From Mycobacterium colombiense (GTDB taxonomy: Bacteria; Actinomycetota; Actinomycetes; Mycobacteriales; Mycobacteriaceae): a stretch of 64,000 nucleotides of DNA. Positions within the stretch are counted from its first letter, which is position 1, and every line of letters begins with the position of its first letter. Both the position numbers and the translations under genes were made by a program. A model generated the notes under the pieces. The model had not been told where the DNA came from and did no database searches. It worked only from the letters and a program-made list of their open reading frames with translations. The stretch is taken from contig NZ_MBEI01000061.1 of the NCBI RefSeq assembly GCF_001953985.1, forward strand, positions 1 to 64,000, read 5' to 3'. Shown one piece after another: positions 45,276 to 54,313 of the stretch.

Positions 45276-47282
45276 CTATTGGCGCCGCCATGATTCGCGT
45301 CTCACGCGCCACAGGATCACCCCGGCGCCGACGATGGCCACGGCGACCCAGCCGGCGCCGAACCACCACAGCCAGTCGAGGTCGGAATGACTGCCGGATC
45401 CCGCGGCGGACGCGCCGGCGGCCAGCGGCGGATGGTCGACGGTCACCGGGTCTTGCCCGGGCACCGATACCACCGCAACACCTTTGAGTCGCTGCCAATG
45501 CTTGTTGTTGTCGCTGTTGAGCCACCTGATCAGCTCGTCGAGCTGTCCGGGCGCTCCGTTGGACGTCGCGACCAGCAGTGACCGGCCGCGGTTGAAAACC
45601 GTTTGAAGAGAGGCGAACCGCAGCACGGGGTCCAGCGTGAGCTTGGCCGGCTTGTCTCCGGGCCCTACAGCGCTGACCGTGATCGGGCCGCTGGGTCCCG
45701 CGGCCACCGGGAGCACCACGTCGGATTGGTTCCACCCGTCGGCGGAAATCAGTAGCGCGGGATCCGAGGAATCGATCGCCTGTTTGACGCTGGTGACGGT
45801 GGTGTCGATCGGGATCGAGCTGATTCGCTGCAGGCCGATCATGATGTCGAGCGCGCGCACGGTGTCGATGAACGAGTGCTCGGCGATGCCCACCTGGACG
45901 TGGGGCATCAGGGTTTGTGGCACCGATTGGAAGCCGTCCGGCACCGGCGGCGCGGCGGGACTGCTCTCAACGGTGCTGTCGCCGTTGACGTTCAGCGTGA
46001 GGAGCTGGTTTCCGGGCCCGGCGGTGTAGAAGTCGCCGCAGTGTCCGACATTGCTCGCCACATCGAGCACCAACTCAAGGTTGGTGTAGCGCTGCAGCAG
46101 CCGGTCCGGCACGTCGACCCAGTGGTCGATGGTGCCATGACCGTCGGTCGGCCAGTGGTCGATGGTCTCCGGGCCGATCGTTACTGCGATCTGGCCGACG
46201 CCGTTGTTCGACGTCGGAGTGTATGACCCCTGCAGATGCACCCGCACCGAGTGAATGGATCTACCGAATCTGGTCTGGTCCACTCCGATCGATACCCGCG
46301 GCTGCAAAGAGGTCGAGTTGGCGAAGGGCTGCCCGAGCTCGCGCAGCGAGGCCGTATTGCCGGGTAGTTGCACTTTGGGCTTGGGTGAATCCAGCGCTGC
46401 CTTGGACGACAGCGCCAGATCCGACAGGTCGCTGAACAACACGGCGGTGTCCGACTCGTCGGTGCGGTTCAGTGGGCCCGAAATCAACAGCCACGGCACG
46501 CCGGAGGAACCTTGCAGCGAAAGCCCGTTGTCCGGGCCCTCTTTCACGACGACCTGGCGTTCCAGCGACTGCGGCGGGGCCGGCGGCGAGTTCTGCCCTT
46601 CTGGCAACGGGATCACCGTGATGTCGGGGGCCTGCTTGCCGTAGTGCGCGGCGGCGGAGGTTGCGAGCCGAATTGCCGTGTCGGACTCGGCCGTCGACGG
46701 CGATTGCGGCAGGTAGATGCTCAGCTTCCGCAGCACCGGCGGCAAGAAATGCGACACCGTGGTGGGCGGCAGTTCGGTGCCGGTGTAGGTGACCGTTCCA
46801 TTGGTCAGACGCAGCGGACTTTCCTGGTACAAGCAGAATCCGTCCAGCGGAACAAGGTATGCATGCACCGTCACCGTCAGCCAGTTGTCGTTCACTTCCG
46901 CACCGGCCAACGGGATGGCGATCTGTGTCTGATCGGCGGTGGGCAGGTTCAGCCTGGCAAGCGTGCGATCGCCCTGCGTCACGGTGATCATCCCCGACCG
47001 CAGATTGATCGGCAGTTCGACCGTCGTATTCAGAGCGGCGGGGGTCAGGCCATGTAGCACCGGCACGGTCAGCTGCTGGCTGCTCGTCAGCCCCCAGAAT
47101 TCCAGGGTCGGGGCGGAGCCGACGTCAAGCAGTGAGAAGGTCGTCGTCGAATCCGTCGATGGGGCCGGGTCGGCCGGCGCACCCCATGATGCCGGAGCAC
47201 TCATCAGCAGGAGTCCGACAACGCCGGCCAGTGCAATTGCTCGGCCGAGAGATTTCCGGTAGATCACCGGAACAGTATGCAT
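45276..47282 (-). CDS. BcsB-like membrane-anchored extracytoplasmic protein
   Basis: 668 residues. Signal peptide to about ASWGA (residues 1-35), a large extracytoplasmic part with two jelly-roll/flavodoxin-like units (LEFWGLTSSQQLTVPVLHG; VRVHLQGSYTPTSNNG), and one C-terminal TM helix (about 632-655) with a basic tail. The plan matches BcsB, the periplasmic partner of cellulose synthase BcsA. No BcsA or other processive synthase is in the window, so it may serve a different polymer. Followed directly by the NodB deacetylase. Confidence 0.75.
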   Translation of the reverse strand: MHTVPVIYRKSLGRAIALAGVVGLLLMSAPASWGAPADPAPSTDSTTTFSLLDVGSAPTLEFWGLTSSQQLTVPVLHGLTPAALNTTVELPINLRSGMITVTQGDRTLARLNLPTADQTQIAIPLAGAEVNDNWLTVTVHAYLVPLDGFCLYQESPLRLTNGTVTYTGTELPPTTVSHFLPPVLRKLSIYLPQSPSTAESDTAIRLATSAAAHYGKQAPDITVIPLPEGQNSPPAPPQSLERQVVVKEGPDNGLSLQGSSGVPWLLISGPLNRTDESDTAVLFSDLSDLALSSKAALDSPKPKVQLPGNTASLRELGQPFANSTSLQPRVSIGVDQTRFGRSIHSVRVHLQGSYTPTSNNGVGQIAVTIGPETIDHWPTDGHGTIDHWVDVPDRLLQRYTNLELVLDVASNVGHCGDFYTAGPGNQLLTLNVNGDSTVESSPAAPPVPDGFQSVPQTLMPHVQVGIAEHSFIDTVRALDIMIGLQRISSIPIDTTVTSVKQAIDSSDPALLISADGWNQSDVVLPVAAGPSGPITVSAVGPGDKPAKLTLDPVLRFASLQTVFNRGRSLLVATSNGAPGQLDELIRWLNSDNNKHWQRLKGVAVVSVPGQDPVTVDHPPLAAGASAAGSGSHSDLDWLWWFGAGWVAVAIVGAGVILWRVRRESWRRQ

Positions 47283-47385
47283 TGTTGAATGCGCTTCAAC
47301 CCCAATAACGGAATCGTCGCCGTGGCGGCCGCGAAAAGGTATCTGGCGCCACCTCTTCGAGATCGGCCACGCCGACTTTCGGGTG

Positions 47386-48096
47386 CTATTCGGTTTCCGA
47401 TTGCGCCGCGGCCTCTTCGCGGGCAGCCCTGGCCGCCGCGTGACGCATTCCTTCGCGGCGCAGGAATTGCTCGAAGTAGGGCAGCGACGCTTCCGAGACA
47501 ACGCCGGGCAGCAGCAGGTTCCATATCTGATGCAGGCGCGCGGTGGGGTCGCCGGTGATGTCGCCGATTCTGCCGTGGCTGGATATGGCATTGGCCACCA
47601 ACCGGGCCCCGAAGATGGTGCCGATGATCGACGCGCTGAGCACGTCGGGGTCGATTTCGCTGCGGAGGTCGCCCTCCTTGATTGCGCGGCGTGCCTCTTG
47701 CGCCGTCTCCAACATCAGGTTCGCGAAGAAGCGCGACGCCGCCCCGTTGAATCCGCTTAACGCCGTGGCCAATTGCGCGGCCGCGCGGGCCATTCTGTCC
47801 GAGCTCAACACCTCGACAATCGTGAATGTGCCGTGCAGCAGGTTCTCCAGCCCCGGCGACGACGCCCCGCACACATTGCGGAAAGCGCTCAGAAGTGTGT
47901 CCGAGCCTTCCTCGATGATGTTTGCCGCCAACGATTCTTTCGAATCGAAGTGGTGATAAAGAGCGCCCTTGGTCATTCCCGTGCGCTCGATGATGGTGCT
48001 CCATCCAGCGGCGGCATACCCGACGTCACCGAACACTTCGATCGCGGAATCGAGGATTTTTCGGCGAGTGGCTTCAGAGCGGACTTGGCGCGCCAT
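47386..48096 (-). CDS. TetR-family regulator, gamma-butyrolactone-receptor-like (1)
   Basis: 236 residues. HTH with WSTIIERTGMTKGALYHHFDSKESLAANII (about 31-60), the pattern seen in ScbR/ArpA proteins, then a helical ligand domain and an Ala/Glu-rich end. GGAGG lies about 11 nt before the ATG. It lies 103 nt upstream of the BcsB-like gene on the same strand. Ligand unknown; the ScbR-like character is inferred from the HTH only. Confidence 0.85.
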   Translation of the reverse strand: MARQVRSEATRRKILDSAIEVFGDVGYAAAGWSTIIERTGMTKGALYHHFDSKESLAANIIEEGSDTLLSAFRNVCGASSPGLENLLHGTFTIVEVLSSDRMARAAAQLATALSGFNGAASRFFANLMLETAQEARRAIKEGDLRSEIDPDVLSASIIGTIFGARLVANAISSHGRIGDITGDPTARLHQIWNLLLPGVVSEASLPYFEQFLRREGMRHAAARAAREEAAAQSETE

Positions 48097-48230
48097 TGTG
48101 CACGCACCTCCGGAGTCTCATCGGATGCGCAGATCGCTCATCGGGTTTCACCTTGCTCGCAAGACGGCCCACAGTATCAGCCGCCGCCACGGCGAGCCCC
48201 CTGCGCGACAACCACCCGGTGTTGCCGACG

Positions 48231-48902
48231 CTAGTCGACATCCGCGGAACTGGTGTTGATGGCGAGCGCCGCACGCCGCCTGAGGAATTGGCGAAAGTAT
48301 TCGGTGCGGTCCGGCTGCAGGACGCCGGTCAGGAGAAGGGACCAGCACTGCTCCAGGTCGCGCAGGAATCGTTCCGGTTCGTCCAGATTGCTGGTCTTCC
48401 GCAGGCCCATGTGCAGCGAGACCATCAAGCGGCCGATGTCCTGTGGGTCGCACTGGTCATTGATGTCGCCCTCGGCCTTGGCCTGCTCGGCGACCCTGGC
48501 CAGCGCTTTGATCCATTGATCGAACAACTTCTCCTGCAGCCCGTCGGCCAGGCCGACCGATTCCATCAGGTTCAGCCCCGACCTGACGACATCGGTCTTG
48601 ATGTCCTTGATGGCTATCAGATAGGAGAAGTCGATCAGCGTCTCGAGGCCCGAGAGACCGCGCGACAGCAGCTCTTGCACGGCTTCGGCGCCGGATTCGG
48701 TCTGGCCGTCGATGATCGCGACCGCCAGCGCGTGCTTCGACTTGAAGTGGAAGTACATCGCGCCCTTGGTCAATTCGGCCTCGGCGAGGATGTCGTCGAG
48801 GCCGACGTCGTGGTACGGGCGTCGGGCGAACTGATGAGACGCGGCCCGCAGTATCTGCTGCCGGGTCGCATCGGCTCGTCCATCAGTCGAGTGGGTCGTC
48901 AT
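48231..48902 (-). CDS. TetR-family regulator, gamma-butyrolactone-receptor-like (2)
   Basis: 223 residues from ATG 48902; a start at 48947 is possible. HTH: LDDILAEAELTKGAMYFHFKSKHALAVAIID, again with the TKGA(L/M)YFHF signature of gamma-butyrolactone receptors. It shares its C-terminal layout with the preceding TetR (EYFRQFLRRR versus PYFEQFLRREG), so the two are tandem paralogues. It faces the PPE/polysaccharide genes across a 365-bp control region. Confidence 0.85.
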   Translation of the reverse strand: MTTHSTDGRADATRQQILRAASHQFARRPYHDVGLDDILAEAELTKGAMYFHFKSKHALAVAIIDGQTESGAEAVQELLSRGLSGLETLIDFSYLIAIKDIKTDVVRSGLNLMESVGLADGLQEKLFDQWIKALARVAEQAKAEGDINDQCDPQDIGRLMVSLHMGLRKTSNLDEPERFLRDLEQCWSLLLTGVLQPDRTEYFRQFLRRRAALAINTSSADVD

Positions 48903-49170
48903 CGCAATCGAGAACTCGGATTCCCCGCAGCGCGAGTTTTGACGCAAAAGTCCAGGCCGAGGCTGACGTCGCGGGCAGCGTCACCCGCCACCACGTCGAC
49001 AAACGCCTTGCTCAAGCAGGGCACAACTACCTCGGTTCTTCAGGGTTTTGGAGCGAACACGCACCCCGCGTCGCTCAAAGATATCCAGTCCACTCCTGAG
49101 GTTAGCAGTCATACGGCTGTCCTGGTTGACGCGCGCGTAAATACCTGAGGTCTGGATCACACGTTCTTGT

Positions 49171-49190
49171 CAAACCATTGGTATGTTTTG
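49171..49190 (+). promoter_or_regulatory. Candidate TetR operator over a -35 region
   Basis: CAAACCATTGGTATGTTTTG has the perfect 9-bp core ACCATTGGT with AAAC/GTTT flanks. The minus strand reads AAAACATACC...GGTTTG, close to the half-sites I remember for gamma-butyrolactone receptor (ARE) boxes. It lies 5 bp upstream of the -10-like TATTGT, so binding would block that promoter. Confidence 0.45.
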
Positions 49191-49195
49191 TACGC

Positions 49196-49201
49196 TATTG
49201 T
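49196..49201 (+). promoter_or_regulatory. Candidate -10 box for the small gene/PPE
   Basis: TATTGT fits TANNNT; transcription would start near 49208, about 60 nt before the small open frame at 49268. Confidence 0.4.
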
Positions 49202-49267
49202 CAGATCGTCAGTTTGGAAACAGCCTAAAGATCGTCTCGACCGTCTGCACCGCATAAGGGGAAGCAC

Positions 49268-49414
49268 ATGTCGTTCGTCAGGGCGAACAGCTGGTCACAG
49301 GTCTCACGCGACCCCGAGACCGCAGCTGACCTGCGGTTTATCGACGCATCCCCGATCGTCTGCACCCCCTCCGCCGCCACCACCGCCTCGGCCCGCCTGA
49401 CGGCCACGGTCTGA
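49268..49414 (+). CDS. Putative 48-residue protein ahead of PPE
   Basis: ATG preceded by AAGGGGAAGCAC, a good ribosome site; begins MSFVRANSWSQV and ends ARLTATV with TGA one base before the PPE start. Only MSFV recalls PE proteins, which usually sit here; the remainder does not look like a PE domain. It could be a leader peptide coupling translation into the PPE gene, a decayed PE, or chance. Function unknown. Confidence 0.4.
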   Translation: MSFVRANSWSQVSRDPETAADLRFIDASPIVCTPSAATTASARLTATV

Positions 49415-49415
49415 A

Positions 49416-50642
49416 ATGATCGATTTCGGAGCGCTTCCGCCAGAGATCAACTCCATCCGGATGTACACGGGCCCCGGCCCGGTGTCGCTGATCGCCGCCG
49501 CGGTGGCCTGGGACGGCTTGGCAGCCGAACTGCATGCCGCATCGAGTTGCTACCGCACCGTCATCGCGGGGCTGACCACCCAGCGGTGGATGGGTCCGTC
49601 GTCGCTGGCGATGGCCTCCGCGTTCGCGCCGTACATGGCCTGGACGGCCGGCGCCGCCGCGCGGGCCGCGGAATCGGCCGGTCAGGCCAGGTTCGCCGTG
49701 GAGGTCTACGAAGCCGCCTTCGCGATGACCGTCCCCCCACCGGCGGTCGCCGCCAACCGGGCGCAGCTCGCAATGCTGGTCGCGACCAACTTCTTCGGTC
49801 AGAACGCGGCGGCGATCGCAGCCACCGAGGCGGAGTACGGCGAGATGTGGGCGCAGGACGCCGCGGCCATGTATGAGTACGCCGCGGGCTCGGCGGCCGC
49901 GTGCTCGGTGACCCAGTTCAACCCGGCGCCGAAGGTGACCAACGAGAGCGGGATGGCCGAGCAGGCCGCGACGGTTGGGCGGGTCACCGCGCAAAGCGAG
50001 CAAGCGAACCTCGCCCAGGTGGTGTCCAAGGTCCCCACCACGCTGCACCAGCTTTCCTCGCCGATGAAGTCCAGCGTCTCCCTCCTGACCGACACCGGCA
50101 GCGACGTCGGCACCACCCTCGGCACCGTCGGGAACACGGCCACCGACGCGGGCACGTCGTCGATCATGACGGGCCTCGCGTCGGGCATACCGGGCGCCAT
50201 TCCCAGCGCTTTCTCGGCGGCGGCGACCCCGCTGTATGGGATGTCCTCCATCCTCGGCATGGCCCAGACCGCGCAGGGGCTGGCGAATGCCGCCAGCAGC
50301 GGTGCCATGGCCGCGGCGGGAACCGCGGCGTCCGGCGTCGCGAGCGCGGCCAGTTCGGGTGCGGGTGCACTCGGATCGCTCGGGTCGGGCGTGTTCGGCA
50401 GCCTCGGCAGCGCCGCCTCGCTGGGGCCGCTGGCCGTGCCGGCGAGCTGGACGAGCGTCATCCCCGCCGCCAACAGCGCCGTTTCCGCGTTGCCCGCCAT
50501 CAACCTCGCGGGCGCGAATGTGCCGCCGAGCGTCATGGGTTCGCTGCCGCGCCTTGCCGCCGCGTCGGGCAAATCGCTCGGCCCCCGCTACGGCGTTATC
50601 CCGACCGTGATGACTCGCCCGCCGGCTGCCGGATACGCGTAA
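49416..50642 (+). CDS. PPE family protein, SVP-like
   Basis: 408 residues. Starts MIDFGALPPEINSIRMYTGP with the PPE motif, then the helical PPE domain to about 180, a Gly/Ser/Ala-rich middle, and LAVPASWTSVIP, a variant of the SVP signature, near residue 340. Expected ESX-5 substrate at the cell surface. No PE gene is adjacent. Only 55 nt separate it from the RmlC-like gene on the same strand, so it may share the polysaccharide transcript. Confidence 0.92.
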   Translation: MIDFGALPPEINSIRMYTGPGPVSLIAAAVAWDGLAAELHAASSCYRTVIAGLTTQRWMGPSSLAMASAFAPYMAWTAGAAARAAESAGQARFAVEVYEAAFAMTVPPPAVAANRAQLAMLVATNFFGQNAAAIAATEAEYGEMWAQDAAAMYEYAAGSAAACSVTQFNPAPKVTNESGMAEQAATVGRVTAQSEQANLAQVVSKVPTTLHQLSSPMKSSVSLLTDTGSDVGTTLGTVGNTATDAGTSSIMTGLASGIPGAIPSAFSAAATPLYGMSSILGMAQTAQGLANAASSGAMAAAGTAASGVASAASSGAGALGSLGSGVFGSLGSAASLGPLAVPASWTSVIPAANSAVSALPAINLAGANVPPSVMGSLPRLAAASGKSLGPRYGVIPTVMTRPPAAGYA

Positions 50643-50697
50643 GCCAACGCATGAGCGCAAAGGTTTTCCAGGCCCGGTACAGGAGAAGGAGCGGTAA

Positions 50698-51270
50698 GTG
50701 AAGTACACGCCCACCAAGGTCGCCGGGGTGACAATCATCGATCTCGAACTTCACCGCGACCATCGCGGGTTCTCATCACGGACGTTCTGCGCCAGGGACT
50801 TCACCGATCACGGGCTGAATTTCGATGTCACGCAGACCAATATCGTCTTCAACTACACCCGGGGCACCGTGCGCGGTCTGTACCGTCAGGTGCCGCCACA
50901 CGCCGAGGCCAAGCTCGTCCGCTGCACCCGCGGAGCCATCGCCGCCGTTGCGGTCGATGTCCGTCCCGACTCGCTGACCTATGGCGACCACGTGATGGTC
51001 GAATTGAGCGCCGACGACCACCGGACGCTGTACTTGCCGCCCTACGTTGCGCACGGCTTCCAGACACAGATCGACGACACCGAAGTCAGCTACCAGGTCA
51101 GCGGGGACTACGCGATGACCGACGAGCAGGGGATCCGCTGGGACGACCCCGAATTCGGCATCTCGTGGCCGATTCCGGTCACGGTCATCTCCGAGCAGGA
51201 CGCGAGCTGGCCCTCACGCAAACCCAGATTGGTTCCAGTGGAGCAGGTGGCAACATGCATCAGTCGGTAA
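50698..51270 (+). CDS. RmlC-like cupin, catalytic His replaced
   Basis: 190 residues, dTDP-4-dehydrorhamnose 3,5-epimerase fold. Conserved: DHRGFSSRTF, QTN (about 46-48), TVRGL, PPHAEAKLVRCTRG, LPPYVAHGFQT, and the C-terminal IRWDDPEFGISWP with the Asp of the catalytic dyad. The usual RGLH-Y/F-Q motif reads RGLYRQ, so the expected base His at position 62 is Tyr. Epimerisation is therefore doubtful; isomerase, binding or altered activity are possible. GTG start with GGAG upstream. First enzyme gene of the polysaccharide run. Confidence 0.85.
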   Translation: MKYTPTKVAGVTIIDLELHRDHRGFSSRTFCARDFTDHGLNFDVTQTNIVFNYTRGTVRGLYRQVPPHAEAKLVRCTRGAIAAVAVDVRPDSLTYGDHVMVELSADDHRTLYLPPYVAHGFQTQIDDTEVSYQVSGDYAMTDEQGIRWDDPEFGISWPIPVTVISEQDASWPSRKPRLVPVEQVATCISR

Positions 51271-52838
51271 TGATTCGCAACACCGTGGACATCCTGCCCA
51301 GCCGGCGACCGCTGAAGCCCTGGCCCGCCGGCATGACCGCGTTGCATCGTGGCGACACCAACGGTTCTCCGGTAACCGCGGGTCCGGCACCCTCGGCCGG
51401 TGGCAACGTGTTACGGCGCTGGCAGGATCAATATTCGCAGCATTTGCGAATCAGCGACTCGGTGATCGTCTGCGCGTCGGTGCTGCTTGCTCAGTACGTC
51501 CGGTTCGGGGAGATCGCGAACACCTCGGGCTACACAGACCCGATGATGACGCTGTTCTCCTTCCTCTTCGCGGCGCTGTGGCTGTCGGCCCTCGCGGTAT
51601 TCCAGACGCGCTCGAGCCGGATCATCGGGTCGGGGATCGAGGAGTACCGGCGGATCGGCACGGCATCCTTCTGGACGTTCGGAATCATCGCGATGGTCAC
51701 GCTGCTCGCGAAGGTCGATTTGGCCCGCGGCTATCTGGCCATCGCGCTTCCCGTCGGGACGCTGGCGCTGCTGGGAAGCCGCAGCGGGTGGCGCAAGCAC
51801 GTCAACCGCAAGCGCGCCGAGGGCCATTGCCAGACCAGGGTTTTGGCGATCGGAGACCGCCAGGCGGTGACCCACCTCGCGCACGAACTGGCGCGCAACC
51901 CGCTGGCCGGCTGCGTCGTGGTCGGTGTCTGCATCCCCGGGTACGGTCCGGACCGCGGCAACACGCTGACGATCGCCGGGCGGGAGATCCCGATCCTGGG
52001 CGACCAGACCCACGCGGCTACCGCGATCGCCAGCTGCGGCGCGGACACGGTGGCACTGACGCAGACGGATCACTTTGGGATGCACGGGATCAGGGAGCTG
52101 ATGTGGCAGCTCGAGACCATGGACGTCGACCTGGTGGTGTCTCCCGGCGTGATGGACGTGACCGCGGCGCGCTTGACGCTGCGCCTCACCGCGGGGCTGC
52201 CCCTGCTGCATGTCGACAAGCCGCAATACGAAGGGGCGCACCGCTTTCAGAAGCAGGCCTTCGACTTCGTGTTCTCGCTGGCGGCGCTGGTCGCCACCGC
52301 ACCGCTTCTCATCGCCGCTGCCATCGCCATCAAGCTGACCAGCAAGGGACCCGTCTTCTACCCCTCCGAGCGGATCGGCGTCGACGGAAAACCGTTCACG
52401 ATGCTGAAGTTCCGCACCATGACCGACGGAGCGGACACCCAGCTCGAGCAACTGCTGTCGCTGAACGAGAGCACCGGCGGCATGCTGTTCAAGATGCGCG
52501 ACGACCCCCGGATCACGCCGGTCGGCAAGGTTCTGCGCCGGTACAGCATTGACGAGCTGCCCCAATTCATCAATGTGCTCAAGGGAGACATGAGCGTCGT
52601 GGGACCGCGGCCTCCGTTGCAACGCGAGGTCGACAAGTACGAAAGCGACGTGAGGCGGCGGTTGCTGGTCAAGCCCGGAGTCAGCGGATTGTGGCAAGTG
52701 AGCGGCCGTTCGGACCTTTCCTGGGAAGAGTCGGTGCGGCTGGATCAGTCCTACGTCGACAACTGGTCGATGTCAGGTGATCTGGTGATTATCGCCAAGA
52801 CGGTGAAAGCGGTTCTCACGAGCCACGGGGCCTACTAG
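51255..52838 (+). CDS. Polyprenyl-phosphate sugar-1-phosphate transferase (WcaJ/WbaP type)
   Basis: 527 residues. Several N-terminal TM helices (about 70-180), a CoA-binding-like Rossmann middle (RVLAIGDRQAVTHLAHEL), one further TM/re-entrant helix (about 338-358) and the C-terminal Bac_transf catalytic domain: KGPVFYPSERIG, FTMLKFRTM, RRYSIDELPQFINVLKGDMS, VGPRPPL. It should start repeat-unit assembly by moving a sugar phosphate from a nucleotide sugar to decaprenyl phosphate. GCAGGTGG favours ATG 51255; ATG 51270 (TAATG overlap) is the alternative. Confidence 0.92.
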   Translation: MHQSVMIRNTVDILPSRRPLKPWPAGMTALHRGDTNGSPVTAGPAPSAGGNVLRRWQDQYSQHLRISDSVIVCASVLLAQYVRFGEIANTSGYTDPMMTLFSFLFAALWLSALAVFQTRSSRIIGSGIEEYRRIGTASFWTFGIIAMVTLLAKVDLARGYLAIALPVGTLALLGSRSGWRKHVNRKRAEGHCQTRVLAIGDRQAVTHLAHELARNPLAGCVVVGVCIPGYGPDRGNTLTIAGREIPILGDQTHAATAIASCGADTVALTQTDHFGMHGIRELMWQLETMDVDLVVSPGVMDVTAARLTLRLTAGLPLLHVDKPQYEGAHRFQKQAFDFVFSLAALVATAPLLIAAAIAIKLTSKGPVFYPSERIGVDGKPFTMLKFRTMTDGADTQLEQLLSLNESTGGMLFKMRDDPRITPVGKVLRRYSIDELPQFINVLKGDMSVVGPRPPLQREVDKYESDVRRRLLVKPGVSGLWQVSGRSDLSWEESVRLDQSYVDNWSMSGDLVIIAKTVKAVLTSHGAY

Positions 52839-52849
52839 GCTCGCGTGCC

Positions 52850-54313
52850 ATGACCGAGCCGACGGCACCCGATGCGATGGTGCCGTCGGTGCCGCTCACG
52901 CGGATGGCTCACGCGTTCTCGATCCAGTTGATCTGCCGGGCTCTCGGCATGCTCGCCTCGGTGGTCTCGGTAGCCATGACCGCTCGCTATCTGGGACCGG
53001 GACGCTACGGCCAGCTCTCCATCGCCGTTCTCTTCATCGCCATGTGGACCAGCCTGGCCGATCTCGGCATCGCCACGGTGATCGTGCGCCGGGTGACCTC
53101 CGGCCGCGGCGATCTGGAGCGCCTGGTGCGCATCAACAGCGGCCTGGCCCTGATCTATTGCGTCCCGCTGGCAGTGCTGGCCGCCGTCTCCGGGTTGGTC
53201 ATCTATCACGACCCCGAGGTGCGAGTGATGCTCGTCGTGCTCTCGGGAGCGCTGCTGATGCAGACCGTGGTGACGCGCTTCGAACCGGTATTCCTGGCCA
53301 CCGTCCGGTTCTCGGCGGTGGCCATCTCCGACGTCGCCGCCCGAACGGGGACCCTGGCCATGGTCGCCTGCCTGGTTGCAATGCGGTCGGACGTCATCTG
53401 GTTCGCCGTCGCGCAGCTGATCCCGCCTGCCGTGCAGCTGCTGATCCAGGGCGCCGCGGCGACGCGGCACATCTCGGTGCGCCCGATCTTCGCACCGCGG
53501 GAGGCGGCCGACCTGTTACGGGAAAGCCTGCCGCTGATCGGTTTTCTGGTGGTCGGTCTGCTGTACTGCCGCGCCGACGGCGTGATCCTGTCCTTGCTGA
53601 GCACGCATTCCGAAGTCGGGGTGTACGGGCTGGCGTTCACGATCGCGTTCAACACCATTGTGGTCTCGTTGATCTTTCACAAGTCGACGCTATCGACAGC
53701 CACCGAGCTGTTTTCGCGTGACGTCGCCGCGTTCGCGGCCTTTCTGCGTCGCAGCGTCGAGCTGATGTGCTTCGTGGCGGTGCCGGTCGCGGTGGTGGGC
53801 GCGCTGCTGTCGGGACCACTGATCGCGTTCTTCGGCGACAGCGAGTTCGTCGCTCGCGGCACGCCGACGCTGGCGTTGCTGTTCGTCGCGGCGGCCCTGC
53901 GATTCGTCGGCGGCACGCTCGGCCAAGGATTGGTGGCCAGTCATCATCAGCGGATCTTGTTCTGGTTGACCATGGCCACCCTGGTGCTCAACGTCGCACT
54001 CAATCTCAGCCTCGCCGGGCGGTACGGCGCGGTCGGTCCGGGCGTCGCGCTGGTGTGCACGGAGTTGTTCAACATGGTGGTCAGCACCTGGTGGTTGCGC
54101 CGTCACTGCGGCTACCGTACGCCGGTGATGTTCGTGCTGCGATTGCTGATCCCCACGGCGGCGAGTGTGGCTGTGACGCTGCTGCTTTCGGGGCACCATG
54201 TCATTGTGGTTCTGATCGCCGCCGCCGCTTCCTATCTGGCCACCAGCGCGATCGTCGGCCCGATCGGCTGGTCGAGCTTGACCTCCCTGCGCGCGAAACA
54301 GCTGGCGGCGTGA
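52850..54313 (+). CDS. Wzx-like polysaccharide flippase (MOP superfamily)
   Basis: 487 residues with about 12-14 TM helices, starting RMAHAFSIQLICRALGMLAS and YLGPGRYGQLSI, typical of polysaccharide exporters. It should flip the lipid-linked repeat unit across the plasma membrane. It follows the sugar transferase by 11 nt and overlaps the next gene by 4 nt (GTGA). A Wzy polymerase, the usual companion, is not seen in the window. Confidence 0.9.
   Translation: MTEPTAPDAMVPSVPLTRMAHAFSIQLICRALGMLASVVSVAMTARYLGPGRYGQLSIAVLFIAMWTSLADLGIATVIVRRVTSGRGDLERLVRINSGLALIYCVPLAVLAAVSGLVIYHDPEVRVMLVVLSGALLMQTVVTRFEPVFLATVRFSAVAISDVAARTGTLAMVACLVAMRSDVIWFAVAQLIPPAVQLLIQGAAATRHISVRPIFAPREAADLLRESLPLIGFLVVGLLYCRADGVILSLLSTHSEVGVYGLAFTIAFNTIVVSLIFHKSTLSTATELFSRDVAAFAAFLRRSVELMCFVAVPVAVVGALLSGPLIAFFGDSEFVARGTPTLALLFVAAALRFVGGTLGQGLVASHHQRILFWLTMATLVLNVALNLSLAGRYGAVGPGVALVCTELFNMVVSTWWLRRHCGYRTPVMFVLRLLIPTAASVAVTLLLSGHHVIVVLIAAAASYLATSAIVGPIGWSSLTSLRAKQLAA

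Larger units (their letters stand above)
48903..49267. other. Control region between the TetR gene and the PPE/polysaccharide genes
   Basis: 365 bp, relatively AT-rich on the right. It contains a palindrome at 49171-49190 and a -10-like TATTGT at 49196-49201 aimed at the PPE side. I see no gene in its left 260 bp. Confidence 0.5.
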
